Notes: generated by a model from the letters alone, not told the origin. DNA of 64,000 nt from Acidobacteriales bacterium 59-55 (GCA_001897435.1 MKSV01000005.1:36460-100459); one strand, 5' to 3'; positions 1-10,668 are shown, counted from the stretch's first letter. Numbers and translations: made by a program.

Positions 1-978
1 GATGTAATTGAAAAAGATGGGGTGTCGAGGGTAGAAGTTCTTTTTTGCGCGCGGGGCGAGTCGGATGAGGGACTCGCCGTGGCAAGGCGGGTCGCCGCTG
101 AGTATCCGGCGATCACGACCAGATTTCTAACCAGCGGAGAGCCGTGGGCAGCCAACGCGAAGGTCTGCTCGTTGACGGTGATGGCGAAGGCCGCCACGCA
201 CGATCTATGGATCGTCAGCGATAGCGATGTGCGGGTTAGCCCGGATTATCTGCGGCGAATTGTTCTGCCCTTTGCCGATGAGCAGGTAGGTTGCGCAACG
301 TGTCTCTATCGCGGCGTGGCGGTGGAGAACGGTCTATGGTCGGAGCTGGAAGCGGTGGGGATGACCATCGAGATGAGCTCCGGCGTCTGCGCGGCGAGCC
401 TGACCGAGCCGATGCAGTTCGCGCTGGGGCCGACGATGGTCGCGCGGCGCAAATGCGTTGCCGAGATCGGCGGCTTTGAGGCCATGGAGGACTACTGCGC
501 CGACGACTTCGTGCTGGGAAACTGGATTGCTCGCAGAGGCTACAGCGTGGTGCTGATCGGGCACATCATCGACCACATGGTGCTTCACACCGGGTTCGTG
601 GACTCCATCAAGCATCAGGTGCGGTGGATGAAGAGCACGCGCTTTTCCCGCCCGAAGGGGCATCTCGGCACCTGCCTGACATATGGGGTGCCGTTCGGGT
701 TGATGGCGTGGGCGGGAGCGTTGTTGCTGAGGATGCCTGTGCTGGCGTGGTGCGCTCTGCTGGGCAGCATCGCGGGACGAAGCCTTCAGGCGTGGGTGGT
801 CTGCCGTGACGTTGTGCGCGAGCGGCGCGTCGGAAAGACGATGCTTCTGTTTCCTCTGCGCGACCTGATGGGGATGCTGTTCTGGCTGTTGAGCTATGGG
901 AACAACCGGATTCTATGGCGTGGCGAGGTCTACGAACTGGTCGAAGACGGCAAGATGAGGCGCTCGGCTCGCCAGTAA
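1..978 (+). CDS. GT21/HpnI-like glycosyltransferase, 5' end cut by window
   Basis: The reading frame is open to base 1, so the N-terminus lies outside the window; a GTG at 22 is inside the frame and is probably not the true start. Seen: a GT-A-like core with a DSDVRV metal-binding stretch, then a GPTMVARR segment, a DDFVLG acidic motif, an (R/Q)xxRW-type motif (HQVRWMKSTR), and hydrophobic segments near the C-terminus. This order is typical of ceramide glucosyltransferase and of the hopanoid enzyme HpnI, which transfers a sugar from a nucleotide sugar to a membrane lipid. The protein would be an inner-membrane enzyme with a cytoplasmic active site. Two ArnT-like lipid glycosyltransferases follow convergently, which suggests a lipid-glycosylation neighbourhood. 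The exact substrate cannot be told. Confidence 0.8.
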   Translation, partial: DVIEKDGVSRVEVLFCARGESDEGLAVARRVAAEYPAITTRFLTSGEPWAANAKVCSLTVMAKAATHDLWIVSDSDVRVSPDYLRRIVLPFADEQVGCATCLYRGVAVENGLWSELEAVGMTIEMSSGVCAASLTEPMQFALGPTMVARRKCVAEIGGFEAMEDYCADDFVLGNWIARRGYSVVLIGHIIDHMVLHTGFVDSIKHQVRWMKSTRFSRPKGHLGTCLTYGVPFGLMAWAGALLLRMPVLAWCALLGSIAGRSLQAWVVCRDVVRERRVGKTMLLFPLRDLMGMLFWLLSYGNNRILWRGEVYELVEDGKMRRSARQ

Positions 979-992
979 TATTTGCCGCTGCT

Positions 993-2897
993 TTAGCGGT
1001 TGGTGAGGACCGTTTTGCCCCCGGCTGTAGCCAACGTATGAACCGGTGCGAATGGAGCCAGATCGCGGGTGCGCGCGGCGGGCTTGTAGGTGAAGAGGAA
1101 GATGCGGCGGGGGCCAACCCAGAGCTGGCGAAGCGACGATTCGGTCTCGAAGATGTGCGGAGCGTCGGGCCAGAAGCTGCCGTACCAGAGGCCGTTGACA
1201 CGGCCATCGATCAGATGGATCTGCTGCCGCGTGTAGAAGATGAGAGTGGAGCCGGAGGTAAGTTCGCCGTCGAGAACGATGAGGTCGTCAGCCCTGGGAT
1301 CGACCTTTCGCTGCTCGTTGATCGCATGAGCCAGCCCCTTGGAGCCGATGATGGGATAGAAGCGGGCCAGTCCCACATGGGCGGCGAGCAGCGTAACCGT
1401 CATGGCCGCGGCCAGGATGAGGTTGGCGGCATACGCGTGGCCTCTGCGCCGCAGCAGGTAGCTAATGGGTCCGAGGGCGATCATGCCCAGGGCCACGGCG
1501 GTCAGGGGCCCACGGAACAGCCCCATCGCGGCTCCCGTGAGGTCGAAGATGTGGCCGAGCGAGAGGTTGTAGAACGCGGGGTTTTCCGCAAGCAGCGAAG
1601 CCAGGTCGGTACCGGGAGCCGGATGTGGGGCTGAAAGGGCGAAGTATCCGCAGATGGCAGCGATGATGGCGGTGAGGGGGACGAGGAACCACGCCGACCA
1701 GGCAAGGGCGCTGCGGTTGGCGGAGGTTGCTGAATCCTGCAAGCGGGAGTCGGCTCGTGCCAGCAGTCCCGCGGCCATCAGGGCAAGCGCGGGTAGCGCA
1801 GGCAGGCCGTAATACTCCTGCCGGCTGGAGAGGGTGAAGAAGCCGAGGACGACGATCGCCCAGAGCAGAAGTGAGAGCGCGGCTTCGCGTCGCGGGTCGG
1901 TGGCGGGGAGCTTGTGGCGAAGGACGCGGATGTGTTCGCGGATCGCTCCCGGCAGGAAGATGGCCCAGGGCATGATCCAGATCGCGCAGAGGAGCCAGAA
2001 GATGGGGATGGGAACCAGGCCGTAGTCGTGAGGGATGCGTCTGCCCAGGAAGCGCGCGATGTGCTCGTTGTAGAGATAGAACCAAGCCCAGCCTCCGGTT
2101 GCGGGAAGCCCAAGCCTGGGAGGCAATGCGATGGCCGGATTGCGGAGAGCCGCGAGGATATGCCAAGGGGCGGCGATGGCGAGGAAGACGGCGGCACTGG
2201 AGATCAGGTGAAAGCGGGGAAGCAGGCGAAGCTGTCTGGTGAAGGCCAGGTAGAGGAGGACAAAGCCGATGGGGAAGGCCAGCCCGATAAGGCCCTTGGT
2301 GAGGACATTGAGCGCCATGACGGCGGCGAAGGCGAGGCAGGGGATCAGAGGCGATGCCTGCTCGTGGATCCTATCGAGTGCGACCAGGAAGAGGTGGACA
2401 GCCAGTGTCATCCACAGCGCGAGCAGGATATCCGGGATGTAGAAGCGGGTGTAGAGATAGGGGCCGATGCTGGTGGCTACGGCGAGGGCGGCATAAAAAC
2501 CTCCGCGGTCGGGATGACTTGCCGGAGAGATGTCGCGGAAGAGGCGAATGCCGAGCGCGTAGACGGCCAGGAAGAGGGCTAGAACGGAGAGGGCAAGCGG
2601 AAGGCGCGCGGCCCAGTCGTGGACTCCGAACAGATGCATGGAGCCGGCCGCCATCCAGAACATGAGGGGAGGCTTGTCGAAGAAGCGGATGCCGTCGATG
2701 TAGGGCGTGACGAAGTCGTGGCGGCGAAGCATCTCGCGGGCGATCTCGATGTAGATGGAGTCGACGTCGTCGAGCAAGCCGGGGGTAAAGAGGCCCCCAA
2801 TCTGGAGGATGAGCCACGCCAGCACGAGAATGGCGACGGAGCGGAGACTCCAGCAGCAGCGGCGAAATGAGGCGAGTTGGGTGGTGTCTTGGTTCAC
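993..2897 (-). CDS. ArnT-like membrane glycosyltransferase (GT83/PMT family)
   Basis: 634 residues with about twelve hydrophobic segments. The first periplasmic loop carries the acidic pair (LLDDVDSIYIEIAREM) and the FDKPPLMFW motif characteristic of ArnT and bacterial PMT-like enzymes. These enzymes move a sugar from a polyprenyl-phosphate carrier to lipid A or a related acceptor on the outer face of the inner membrane. The C-terminal periplasmic domain ends in a predicted beta-rich region. It is a diverged paralogue of the next minus-strand gene: both share the DD loop, the KxPL motif and the WxWFYLYNEH/WFYFVNEH segment. It meets the upstream plus-strand glycosyltransferase tail to tail with a 14-bp gap. 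Sugar and acceptor are unknown. Confidence 0.85.
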   Translation of the reverse strand: MNQDTTQLASFRRCCWSLRSVAILVLAWLILQIGGLFTPGLLDDVDSIYIEIAREMLRRHDFVTPYIDGIRFFDKPPLMFWMAAGSMHLFGVHDWAARLPLALSVLALFLAVYALGIRLFRDISPASHPDRGGFYAALAVATSIGPYLYTRFYIPDILLALWMTLAVHLFLVALDRIHEQASPLIPCLAFAAVMALNVLTKGLIGLAFPIGFVLLYLAFTRQLRLLPRFHLISSAAVFLAIAAPWHILAALRNPAIALPPRLGLPATGGWAWFYLYNEHIARFLGRRIPHDYGLVPIPIFWLLCAIWIMPWAIFLPGAIREHIRVLRHKLPATDPRREAALSLLLWAIVVLGFFTLSSRQEYYGLPALPALALMAAGLLARADSRLQDSATSANRSALAWSAWFLVPLTAIIAAICGYFALSAPHPAPGTDLASLLAENPAFYNLSLGHIFDLTGAAMGLFRGPLTAVALGMIALGPISYLLRRRGHAYAANLILAAAMTVTLLAAHVGLARFYPIIGSKGLAHAINEQRKVDPRADDLIVLDGELTSGSTLIFYTRQQIHLIDGRVNGLWYGSFWPDAPHIFETESSLRQLWVGPRRIFLFTYKPAARTRDLAPFAPVHTLATAGGKTVLTNR

Positions 2898-3033
2898 AGG
2901 TGCTTTAGGAATGGGGGCTAGTGTCGCATGGAGTGTTTTGGGCGGATTTTGCCAGCTTCAAGTGTGGTTTGGAACTGGGCGCGGTCGCGCTGCGTATGGC
3001 GCCGATCTTCGGGATCGGGCATGAGCATACGCT

Positions 3034-5142
3034 CTATGGTTGATTGAGGGGGCGGTCGGTGAAGAGGGCCTTGCCCGAGGTCTCCTCAAGAAGGATTTTG
3101 TTGTTGCCGAGGAGCTTGTCTGCATCGTCTCGCCGTTCGAGGGGGACGAAGAGGAGTTTGCGGTCGCCGGTGCCCCAGACCTTGAGAAGATCGCTGTTAG
3201 TCAGAAAGATGGGCGGAGCGTCGGGGAAGGTGGAGCCGAAGAGCATCGAGGTGGTGCGGCCTTCGACGAGATCGACCTGCCGGCCGAGGTAAAAGGAAAT
3301 GGAGGAGCCGTAGCTTTGGTCTCCGTACAGCAGGACGGTGTTGTTACGCGAAATGGCGCCGCTGGCTTCGAGATGTTGGATATAGTCCGCGACCTTCTTG
3401 GAGGAGAGCATCGGCGCGAAGCGGACAAGGGCGATGTGCGCCGCGATAAGAAAGACGGTGGAGGTAAGCGCGACAGCGGTGGTAGCGGCAAGATGGCGCT
3501 TTTTGGTCCGCAGCAGCCATGCGATGGCGGGGCCAAGGCAGAAGGTGATCGCAGCCAGCGCGGCGGGCAGGCGCAGAGCGGCGAAGCTGGCGTCGGTGAG
3601 GTCGAAGAGGTGAGACATGGAGAGGGTATAGTTGCCGACGTCGCGGTGAGCGAGAAGGTCTCCTATATCCGGGACAAAGGGCAGATGGCGCGACCGCCAG
3701 AGCCCGTAGGCGAGCGTGAGCGCGACGCCGAAGCCAATGACCATGAATGCAATATGGCCGAAGGTGATCCAGCGGCGAGAGGCCTTATCGGTGGCAAAGG
3801 TGCTTTCCGCATAGTGCAGCGCCGCTGCGAGAAGGATGAGAAGCGCGAGATACGCCGGGAAGGTGTAGTACTCCTGATTGGTGGAGATGGAGAAGAAGAT
3901 CAGGACCAGGCCGGAGTAGAGAGTGAGGATGACGGTGGTGCGCTGCTGGAAGGTGGCGGCTCTGAGCAGCGCCGCAGGGGCAGGGGATTTTTTCTGACGG
4001 CGGCGCAGGGAATCGACGAAGAAGACAACGAGCGCAACGGATAAGGTGAAGAGATAAGGAATGTGCGCAATATCTCTGAGGAGAATTCCGCCGATGGCGA
4101 CCGCGAACGGTTGCCAGAGAAAGTTGGGGCTTTCAAAGAGCGGATTGGCGTTGGCATAGCGCTGGAAGGCGCGGTAGGCCTGCTGGATCAGTGCGCCGCA
4201 GAAGAGGCTCCAGGGGAAAAGCCACACCAGGTGAAGGCTCCAGAAGAGGTATCCGGGGAGCTTGTTGTAGTCCTTGGGGAAGCGCTTGCCGAGGAAGCGG
4301 AGGAAGTGTTCGTTGACGAAGTAGAACCAAAAGAAGCCGTGGCCATTCATACCGCCGGTATTGCGCAGGCCGGCAAGGATGTGCCACGGAGCGGCGATGG
4401 CCAGAAAGAGCAGCGTCCCGGTGAGGGGCCTCAGTGCACGCCACTTTTTATAGTCCCCGGCCAGGGCAAGGTAGGCGATGGCCGTCCCGGCGAGAAAGAC
4501 GATAGCTACCAGGCCCTTGGTGAGCACCGCAAGGGCAAGCGATGCCCACATGAGGTAGGGGTAGGCGACGGAGGGAAGAGTTCCCGAACCCGCGCTGCCA
4601 CTATCTTCGAGAGGGCTGCTTTCTAAAGATCGGAGGAGGCAATAGAGAGAGGTGCAGAGAAAAAGAGTGAGCAGTACCTCGGGAATATAGATGCGGGTGA
4701 AGAGGAAGACTCCGATGGAGGTGAGGACGCCGAGGCCGGTGTAGAAGGCGGTGCGGCTGCCGAAGGCTCGGTCGGCCCAGTGGAAACCCAGCAGGGCCAG
4801 CAGCAAAACTGCGATGGACTGGGGGAAGTGAGCGGCAAAGGTATTGAAGCCGAAGATGCGGAAGCTGAGGGCGTCAAGCCAGTAGGGCAGCGGCGCTTTT
4901 TCGAGATAGCGGACCCCGTCGACGTGCAGCGTGACCAGATCTCCGGTAAGGGCCATGTATCGGGCGGCGTTGGCATGGGTGGCGTCGGCATCGTCGAGCA
5001 GCGGCGGAGCGAACAGCGAGGCGAAGAAGATCATCAGCCAGAGCCCGAGCAGGATGGCGATGGCCGTCGAGCGGCGGGGGCTGTCGCTGCGGGAAGTTGT
5101 CGGGGATTCTGTGAGCGATACGGGGAAGGTCGGGTTAGCCAT
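3034..5142 (-). CDS. ArnT-like membrane glycosyltransferase, paralogue
   Basis: 702 residues from the ATG at 5142 (MANPTFPV). The frame is open further upstream to 5295, but that extension overlaps the divergent ppx start and has low-complexity, non-membrane content, so the shorter start is preferred. Seen: acidic first loop LLDDADATHANAARYM, the YLEKAPLPYW motif (the counterpart of FDKPPLMFW in the neighbour), many membrane spans and a C-terminal periplasmic domain. It is longer than its neighbour because of insertions in the middle and the C-terminal third. It lies upstream of the 993-2897 gene on the same strand, 137 bp away, so co-transcription is plausible. The role is inferred from the family: sugar transfer from a polyprenyl phosphate to an envelope lipid. 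Confidence 0.83.
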   Translation of the reverse strand: MANPTFPVSLTESPTTSRSDSPRRSTAIAILLGLWLMIFFASLFAPPLLDDADATHANAARYMALTGDLVTLHVDGVRYLEKAPLPYWLDALSFRIFGFNTFAAHFPQSIAVLLLALLGFHWADRAFGSRTAFYTGLGVLTSIGVFLFTRIYIPEVLLTLFLCTSLYCLLRSLESSPLEDSGSAGSGTLPSVAYPYLMWASLALAVLTKGLVAIVFLAGTAIAYLALAGDYKKWRALRPLTGTLLFLAIAAPWHILAGLRNTGGMNGHGFFWFYFVNEHFLRFLGKRFPKDYNKLPGYLFWSLHLVWLFPWSLFCGALIQQAYRAFQRYANANPLFESPNFLWQPFAVAIGGILLRDIAHIPYLFTLSVALVVFFVDSLRRRQKKSPAPAALLRAATFQQRTTVILTLYSGLVLIFFSISTNQEYYTFPAYLALLILLAAALHYAESTFATDKASRRWITFGHIAFMVIGFGVALTLAYGLWRSRHLPFVPDIGDLLAHRDVGNYTLSMSHLFDLTDASFAALRLPAALAAITFCLGPAIAWLLRTKKRHLAATTAVALTSTVFLIAAHIALVRFAPMLSSKKVADYIQHLEASGAISRNNTVLLYGDQSYGSSISFYLGRQVDLVEGRTTSMLFGSTFPDAPPIFLTNSDLLKVWGTGDRKLLFVPLERRDDADKLLGNNKILLEETSGKALFTDRPLNQP

Positions 5143-5294
5143 GATTTTAATGTGCTGCTCCAAGCATAAATTGGTTGCGCGCATTAAGGTTGGTTCAAGC
5201 GACGCAAGGCATGGAGGCGCAGGGTAGAGAAATGGCCCGGTGGATGTATCTTGCTTGTGGCGGGTGAATTTTTTTCTGAGGTGGTTGAACAGCA

Positions 5295-6854
5295 ATGCCT
5301 ACGTTTGCCGCGGTTGATATTGGGTCGAATTCCTGCCGGTTGAAGATTGCGTCGGTGCAGATGCACCGGCTGAAGACCCTGCATGAAGACCGTGAGGTCA
5401 CGCGCCTGGGCGAGAGCGTGTTTCAGACCGGGTCGATCTCGCCCGAGGCGATGGCCGGGACGATTCGCGCCTTGAAGCGGTTTTATAAGGCGGTACAGCT
5501 TCATGCGGCGGACAAGGTTCGCGTTGTGGCGACCAGCGCGATGCGGGATGCACGCAATGCCGATGCGTTTACCGAGTGGGTGAAGTCGGCGACGGGATGG
5601 AATGTTGAGGTGATCTCCGGCTTGGAAGAGGGTCGACTGATTCATCTCGGGGTGATGACCCATGAGCCGGGTGCGCGGGGCAAGTGTCTGCTGATCGACC
5701 TTGGCGGCGGAAGCTGCGAGGTTACGGTCTCCGACCATGCGCGGATTAAGTCGATGGTGAGCCTGCCCCTGGGCGCAGTACGGCTGCAGCAGGAGTTCCT
5801 GCGGATGGATCCTCCGGTGAAGGAGGATGTCGCGCGGCTGAGACAGTTCATCGACCGTGAGTTGAAACGGGGCGAGAAGAGGCTCGGACTGCCCCGTGTG
5901 GGATTGGTGATTGCGACCTCGGGAACGGCGGCCGCGCTGGTTGAGGCCAGCGCGGCGATGGTGAAGAAGCCGTCGGCGAAGAAGTCCGCAGCGAAGAAGT
6001 CTCTGCGGGGCAAGCCCAATGAAGCGAGCACGCTGGGGGTGAGATCGCTGGCCGACAAGCTGTTGAAGATGAACAACGCCCAGCGGGCGGTGGTGCCGGG
6101 CATCGGGCCGCGGCGGTCCGAGATCATCATCGGCGGCGCGCTGGTATATGCGAGCCTGCTGGAGCGGATGGCGTTGAAGGGATTTCGCTACTCCACGCTG
6201 GGGCTGCGCGACGGCATCCTGGCACAGATGCTGGCCGACGTGGACCTGCGGACCTCGGTCCATCAGAAGATAGAGAATGAGCGCTGGACGGGCGTGCTCG
6301 AAGTCTGCCGCAGGTACGGTGTCCAACTGAAAAATGTCGAGCCGGTGCGCGAGCATGTGGTTCAACTCTTCAACGCGCTGGCCCGCGTGCATGAACTGCC
6401 GGAGGAGTACAAGCTGTGGCTGGAGGCGGCGGCGATGATGCACGACGTCGGTAAGTTCATGAACCATCAGGGGCACTATCGTCATACGCAGTACATCGTC
6501 GCCAACTCGGAAATCTTTGGATTTTCGCCGGAACAGCGCACGATTGTGAGCGCGATCGCGCGCTATATGGGAAAGACCCGGCCCGATCCGTCTGACCGGC
6601 TGATGCGAACGATTCCCGCGGAGGAGCACGAGCATGTGAGGCGTGCGGTCGTCCTGCTGCGGCTGGCGGTGGCTTTGAACCAGGATCGGGCTACCGCAGC
6701 GGTGCGGATGCGGGTGCACGTCTATCCGAAGCGGGTGCTTCTGGATCTGATTTCGGGCCGTACCGGAGCGGAATTGGAGGCCTGGTCGCTTCGCAAGGAG
6801 GCGGATTATTTCAAGGAAGTCTTCCGGCGGGAGCTCTTTGTCGAGGTGGCGTAA
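5295..6854 (+). CDS. ppx: Ppx/GppA exopolyphosphatase with C-terminal HD domain
   Basis: 519 residues. The N-terminal actin-fold half begins MPTFAAVDIGSNSCRLKIA, the phosphate-1 loop of the Ppx/GppA family, and has DLGGGSCEVTV as the phosphate-2 loop and SGTAAAL further on. An internal Lys/Ala-rich insert (about residues 215-240) separates the two lobes. The C-terminal half contains an HD-type metal site, MMHDVGKFMNHQGHYRHTQYI (about residues 379-400). The family hydrolyses inorganic polyphosphate or converts pppGpp to ppGpp in the cytoplasm. The gene is divergent from the ArnT-like gene with 152 bp between, and its last 49 bp overlap the convergent sixA gene. Whether polyphosphate or pppGpp is the substrate cannot be read from sequence. 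Confidence 0.92.
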   Translation: MPTFAAVDIGSNSCRLKIASVQMHRLKTLHEDREVTRLGESVFQTGSISPEAMAGTIRALKRFYKAVQLHAADKVRVVATSAMRDARNADAFTEWVKSATGWNVEVISGLEEGRLIHLGVMTHEPGARGKCLLIDLGGGSCEVTVSDHARIKSMVSLPLGAVRLQQEFLRMDPPVKEDVARLRQFIDRELKRGEKRLGLPRVGLVIATSGTAAALVEASAAMVKKPSAKKSAAKKSLRGKPNEASTLGVRSLADKLLKMNNAQRAVVPGIGPRRSEIIIGGALVYASLLERMALKGFRYSTLGLRDGILAQMLADVDLRTSVHQKIENERWTGVLEVCRRYGVQLKNVEPVREHVVQLFNALARVHELPEEYKLWLEAAAMMHDVGKFMNHQGHYRHTQYIVANSEIFGFSPEQRTIVSAIARYMGKTRPDPSDRLMRTIPAEEHEHVRRAVVLLRLAVALNQDRATAAVRMRVHVYPKRVLLDLISGRTGAELEAWSLRKEADYFKEVFRRELFVEVA

Positions 6855-7342
6855 AGAGCGCGGACGGTGCGGGGGTCGAGCAGCGACTGGAGGGTAGCAG
6901 GTCCGCGTGCCATCGAAAGCCGGGCCAGCGAGCCTTTGCGCAGGCGGACGTGAGCCACGGCATGGGTGGAGGCGGGGACGAGCAGCGATCCCAGGAAGGC
7001 GCTGATATTGGGATTATGGCCCACCAGCAGCACATTTTCCCGGCCTCGGCAGTCGTGCAGCAGCCGCTGAAAGTCGCGCAGCGTGGCTTCGGGCGCGAGG
7101 GCTTTGGAGATCTGAATAGCCGACTCGTAGCCGGTTTCGGTGCCGACCAGGGAGGCCGTCTGGAGGCTGCGCTTGAGATGGCTTGAGACGACCAGGTCGA
7201 ACTGAATCTTCAGCGCATTGAGCACGTGGGCAAGCTGAAGGCAATAACGTTTGCCATCTTTGTCGAGCGGGCGCTTGATGTCGAGCAATGGGTTGGCACG
7301 GCGGGTTCCGGCGCTGGCATGGCGGAGGATGAAGAGATTCAT
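6806..7342 (-). CDS. sixA: SixA-type phosphohistidine phosphatase
   Basis: 178 residues from the ATG at 7342 (MNLFILRHASAG). The frame continues upstream to 7483, but the RHx(A/G) catalytic motif must sit at the very N-terminus as in other members, so this start is preferred. Seen: the catalytic LRHASAG, a conserved SSxLKRSLQTA segment and the second histidine in VLLVGHNPN, the histidine-phosphatase fold. SixA removes phosphate from phosphohistidine on signalling or phosphotransfer proteins. Its 3' end overlaps the convergent ppx gene by 49 bp, an overlap that could couple the two antisense transcripts. The C-terminal 20 residues are basic and variable. Confidence 0.85.
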   Translation of the reverse strand: MNLFILRHASAGTRRANPLLDIKRPLDKDGKRYCLQLAHVLNALKIQFDLVVSSHLKRSLQTASLVGTETGYESAIQISKALAPEATLRDFQRLLHDCRGRENVLLVGHNPNISAFLGSLLVPASTHAVAHVRLRKGSLARLSMARGPATLQSLLDPRTVRALYATSTKSSRRKTSLK

Positions 7343-7764
7343 GGGTATTTTATTCTCTAAGCGTATCGGTTTTGCGGCCTTCCTTCTTGACAATAAGAAG
7401 AATTCTGAGGGATGACTAGCTGGCAGGCGGTGGGCAGGGCCTTGTGGGATTGTGGTGGAAGACCCCAGGATCGGGCTCGTCAAGGGAGGGAGAGGCCGGT
7501 TCCGGATCGGGGATGGGGTCAGGCGGTTCTTGTGGCGTGGAGTCTATCGTCTTGGCGCTCATGCCTGTGAGATGCGGATCGTGCAGGGAAAGTTGATAAG
7601 GGCGGCGAGGCGGTTTGATGGCCGATGCATGGCCTATCTTGGCGTTGCTGCCTTATGATAGAAAGACACCTTGGCCGGACCACTTTCCACGATGACAATG
7701 GGCCGACAAAAAATTACATCCTACATTCAGCGATGCGAACGAACGGATCGCTTTGGAGATTGAA
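7343..7764. other. Intergenic region between sixA and gnd
   Basis: About 420 bp without a convincing gene. A TTGACA hexamer lies near 7388 but has no good -10 at a standard distance. A frame at 7452-7658 encodes an Arg/Gly-rich 68-residue peptide with no recognisable motif, and is probably chance. The last 10 bp hold the gnd ribosome-binding site GGAG at 7756-7759. The region presumably carries the promoters of the divergent sixA and gnd genes. Confidence 0.5.
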
Positions 7765-9225
<1,461 letters not shown>

Positions 9226-9251
9226 TTTTTTTGAGAGGTAGAGGTAATGAA

Positions 9252-9284
9252 GGCCGGGGAAGTCTGCTCCCCGGCCATTTCTTT
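9252..9284 (+). terminator. Rho-independent terminator after gnd
   Basis: A perfect 9-bp stem, GGCCGGGGA at 9252-9260 and TCCCCGGCC at 9268-9276, with a 7-nt loop, is followed by ATTTCTTT. It lies 26 bp after the gnd stop codon. Confidence 0.85.
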
Positions 9285-9475
9285 GCTCCGTGCTGGGATG
9301 AGGGGTGCGTTGGGTGGCGGGGATGACGTCCCGGGATTCCGCACAAGGCCGCGAACCCACGCCACGCCTAAATGCTTGGCCAGCGAAAGAGTACTCGGAA
9401 GTTGAGGCAGATAAGGGAGACATTGCCGGTTTGGTCATGTCCAGCACCGGCAACGTGAAGGTATTTGACAGGTAA

Positions 9476-9748
9476 CTACCGCAGGTGTTGCCAAGCATCG
9501 TAGGTGAAGATGCCGACGATACCGATAGTCATCAACGCCGCGGCATAGCCGAAGATGTTGACGATGGGCTTAATTTTGTTGACCTTGCGGATGATTTCGG
9601 TCTGTTCGTCCTGCTCGTTGGAGTGGTTGTCGGTGAGGAAGAGCTGGTCCTCCTCATAACGGGTTAGCTGGCCGCGGTAGGCGAGCAGCGCCAGGAAACA
9701 GGCTGCGACAGCAGCCCATACGATGAGCAAAACAGGTAGGTGGCTCAT
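9476..9748 (-). CDS. Small two-span membrane protein, unknown function
   Basis: 90 residues from the ATG at 9748, which has GGAGG nine bases upstream; the frame upstream of this is not credible protein. Seen: an N-terminal membrane helix (LPVLLIVWAAVAACFLALLAY), a charged cytoplasmic or periplasmic loop rich in Asp, Glu and Gln (YEEDQLFLTDNHSNEQDEQTEI), and a C-terminal helix (NIFGYAAALMTIGIVGIFTY). I do not recognise the family. It lies 170 bp before another small membrane-protein frame on the same strand and faces gnd tail to tail. Confidence 0.65.
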   Translation of the reverse strand: MSHLPVLLIVWAAVAACFLALLAYRGQLTRYEEDQLFLTDNHSNEQDEQTEIIRKVNKIKPIVNIFGYAAALMTIGIVGIFTYDAWQHLR

Positions 9749-9917
9749 AACGTTGTTCCTCCGCCCTTCGAGAAGGGGTCCGGTTTCGGGAAAGCTCGGC
9801 GATGCCGGGCGGGTCCAGTTTCGGGCTCGGAGGGTAGCGCGAAGCCATCCTGCGGAGATCATACGCCTGATTGGGAAGGAGAATGCAAGGAATTTCTTGG
9901 TGGAAATTGGGCGGGAA

Positions 9918-10091
9918 TCAACGTTGGAAGATGAGATGAAGAGCGATTCCACCCGCTGCCGCCACCACCGCCACCACTAAAAGGAGCATACCGGCGATAA
10001 ACCAGGCGGCGCGTACCGCCGATTTCTGGCTGGGCTGGGTGATGCCGAAGGTATTGACGAAGGCGCTGGAAAGGTAGAGAAGCGGACGCAT
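9918..10091 (-). CDS. Possible small membrane protein
   Basis: 57 residues from the ATG at 10091, or 73 from the ATG at 10139; neither has a clear ribosome-binding site. One strong hydrophobic helix, AAWFIAGMLLLVVAVVAAAG, is followed by GIALHLIFQR. No family is recognised. The hydrophobic helix and the short N-terminal TFGITQPSQKS stretch look protein-like, but the case rests only on this and on the same-strand neighbour at 9476-9748. Confidence 0.4.
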   Translation of the reverse strand: MRPLLYLSSAFVNTFGITQPSQKSAVRAAWFIAGMLLLVVAVVAAAGGIALHLIFQR

Positions 10092-10233
10092 AGGGATTGG
10101 ATGATAGCCGGAGATTGGAAGGAGCAGCGTTTCGTGCATCCGCAGAGCAGGAGGCGCATCCTATTGGTATGAGCGCTCCGCTGTGGTGGCATGCGCTGCT
10201 GTGGAGTAGACTAGTAAACAAGGAGATTTGCCG

Positions 10234-10623
10234 ATGTCCACTGCGACTGTTACCTCCAGCCCCGAAGTCGTTACCGCGACGCCTGCTTCAACGGCGCCTG
10301 TGAAACTGACGCCTTCAGCCATCGCAAAGGTGAAAGAGATCATGGCGACGCAGGATCCGGTTCCCGCTGGATTGCGGATTGGCGTAGTCGGCGGCGGATG
10401 TTCCGGCTTCCAGTATTCGATGTCGTTCGAGAATCAGAGCGGCATGATGGACAAGGTCTATAAATTCGACGATCTGAAGGTATTTGTCGACGCTACCTCA
10501 GCGGCGTATCTGAGCGACTGCCAGGTGGACTATGTCGAGACGCTCGAGTCCTCAGGCTTCAAGTTCGAGAACAATACGGCTGTTAAGAGCACCTGCGGCT
10601 GCGGTTCTTCCTTCAGCGCCTAG
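10234..10623 (+). CDS. A-type iron-sulfur cluster carrier (HesB/IscA/ErpA family)
   Basis: 129 residues from the ATG at 10234, with AGGAG at 10221-10225. After a 23-residue Ser/Thr/Ala-rich extension the fold is standard: KLTPSAIAKVKEIMA, GLRIGVVGGGCSGFQYSMSF with the first cluster cysteine, and a C-terminal STCGCGSSF with the CxC pair. The three cysteines are the ligands of the transient [2Fe-2S] or [4Fe-4S] cluster that these carriers pass to apo-proteins in the cytoplasm. Length and motifs fit ErpA-like carriers; no isc or suf genes are adjacent, so the partner scaffold is elsewhere. A strong terminator follows 18 bp after the stop. Confidence 0.93.
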   Translation: MSTATVTSSPEVVTATPASTAPVKLTPSAIAKVKEIMATQDPVPAGLRIGVVGGGCSGFQYSMSFENQSGMMDKVYKFDDLKVFVDATSAAYLSDCQVDYVETLESSGFKFENNTAVKSTCGCGSSFSA

Positions 10624-10640
10624 TTGAGATTTGCAGTGTC

Positions 10641-10668
10641 AACGCCCCGGCTTCGGCTGGGGCGTTTT
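10641..10668 (+). terminator. Rho-independent terminator with UUCG tetraloop
   Basis: An 11-bp stem starting AACGCCCC at 10641 and ending GGGGCGTT at 10666, including one G-U pair, is closed by a C(TTCG)G tetraloop at 10652-10655 and ends in TTTT. It terminates the Fe-S carrier gene. Confidence 0.92.

Noticed and set aside
1914..2582. 222-codon plus-strand frame opposite the first ArnT-like gene
   Set aside because: Low-complexity Gly/Glu/Asp-rich translation typical of an antisense shadow of a membrane protein gene.
5184..6719. Long minus-strand frame opposite ppx
   Set aside because: Antisense shadow in high-GC DNA: His/Arg/Gln-rich with no domain, while ppx on the plus strand is unmistakable.
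7452..7658. 68-codon frame between sixA and gnd
   Set aside because: Arg/Gly-rich, no ribosome-binding site, no recognised motif.
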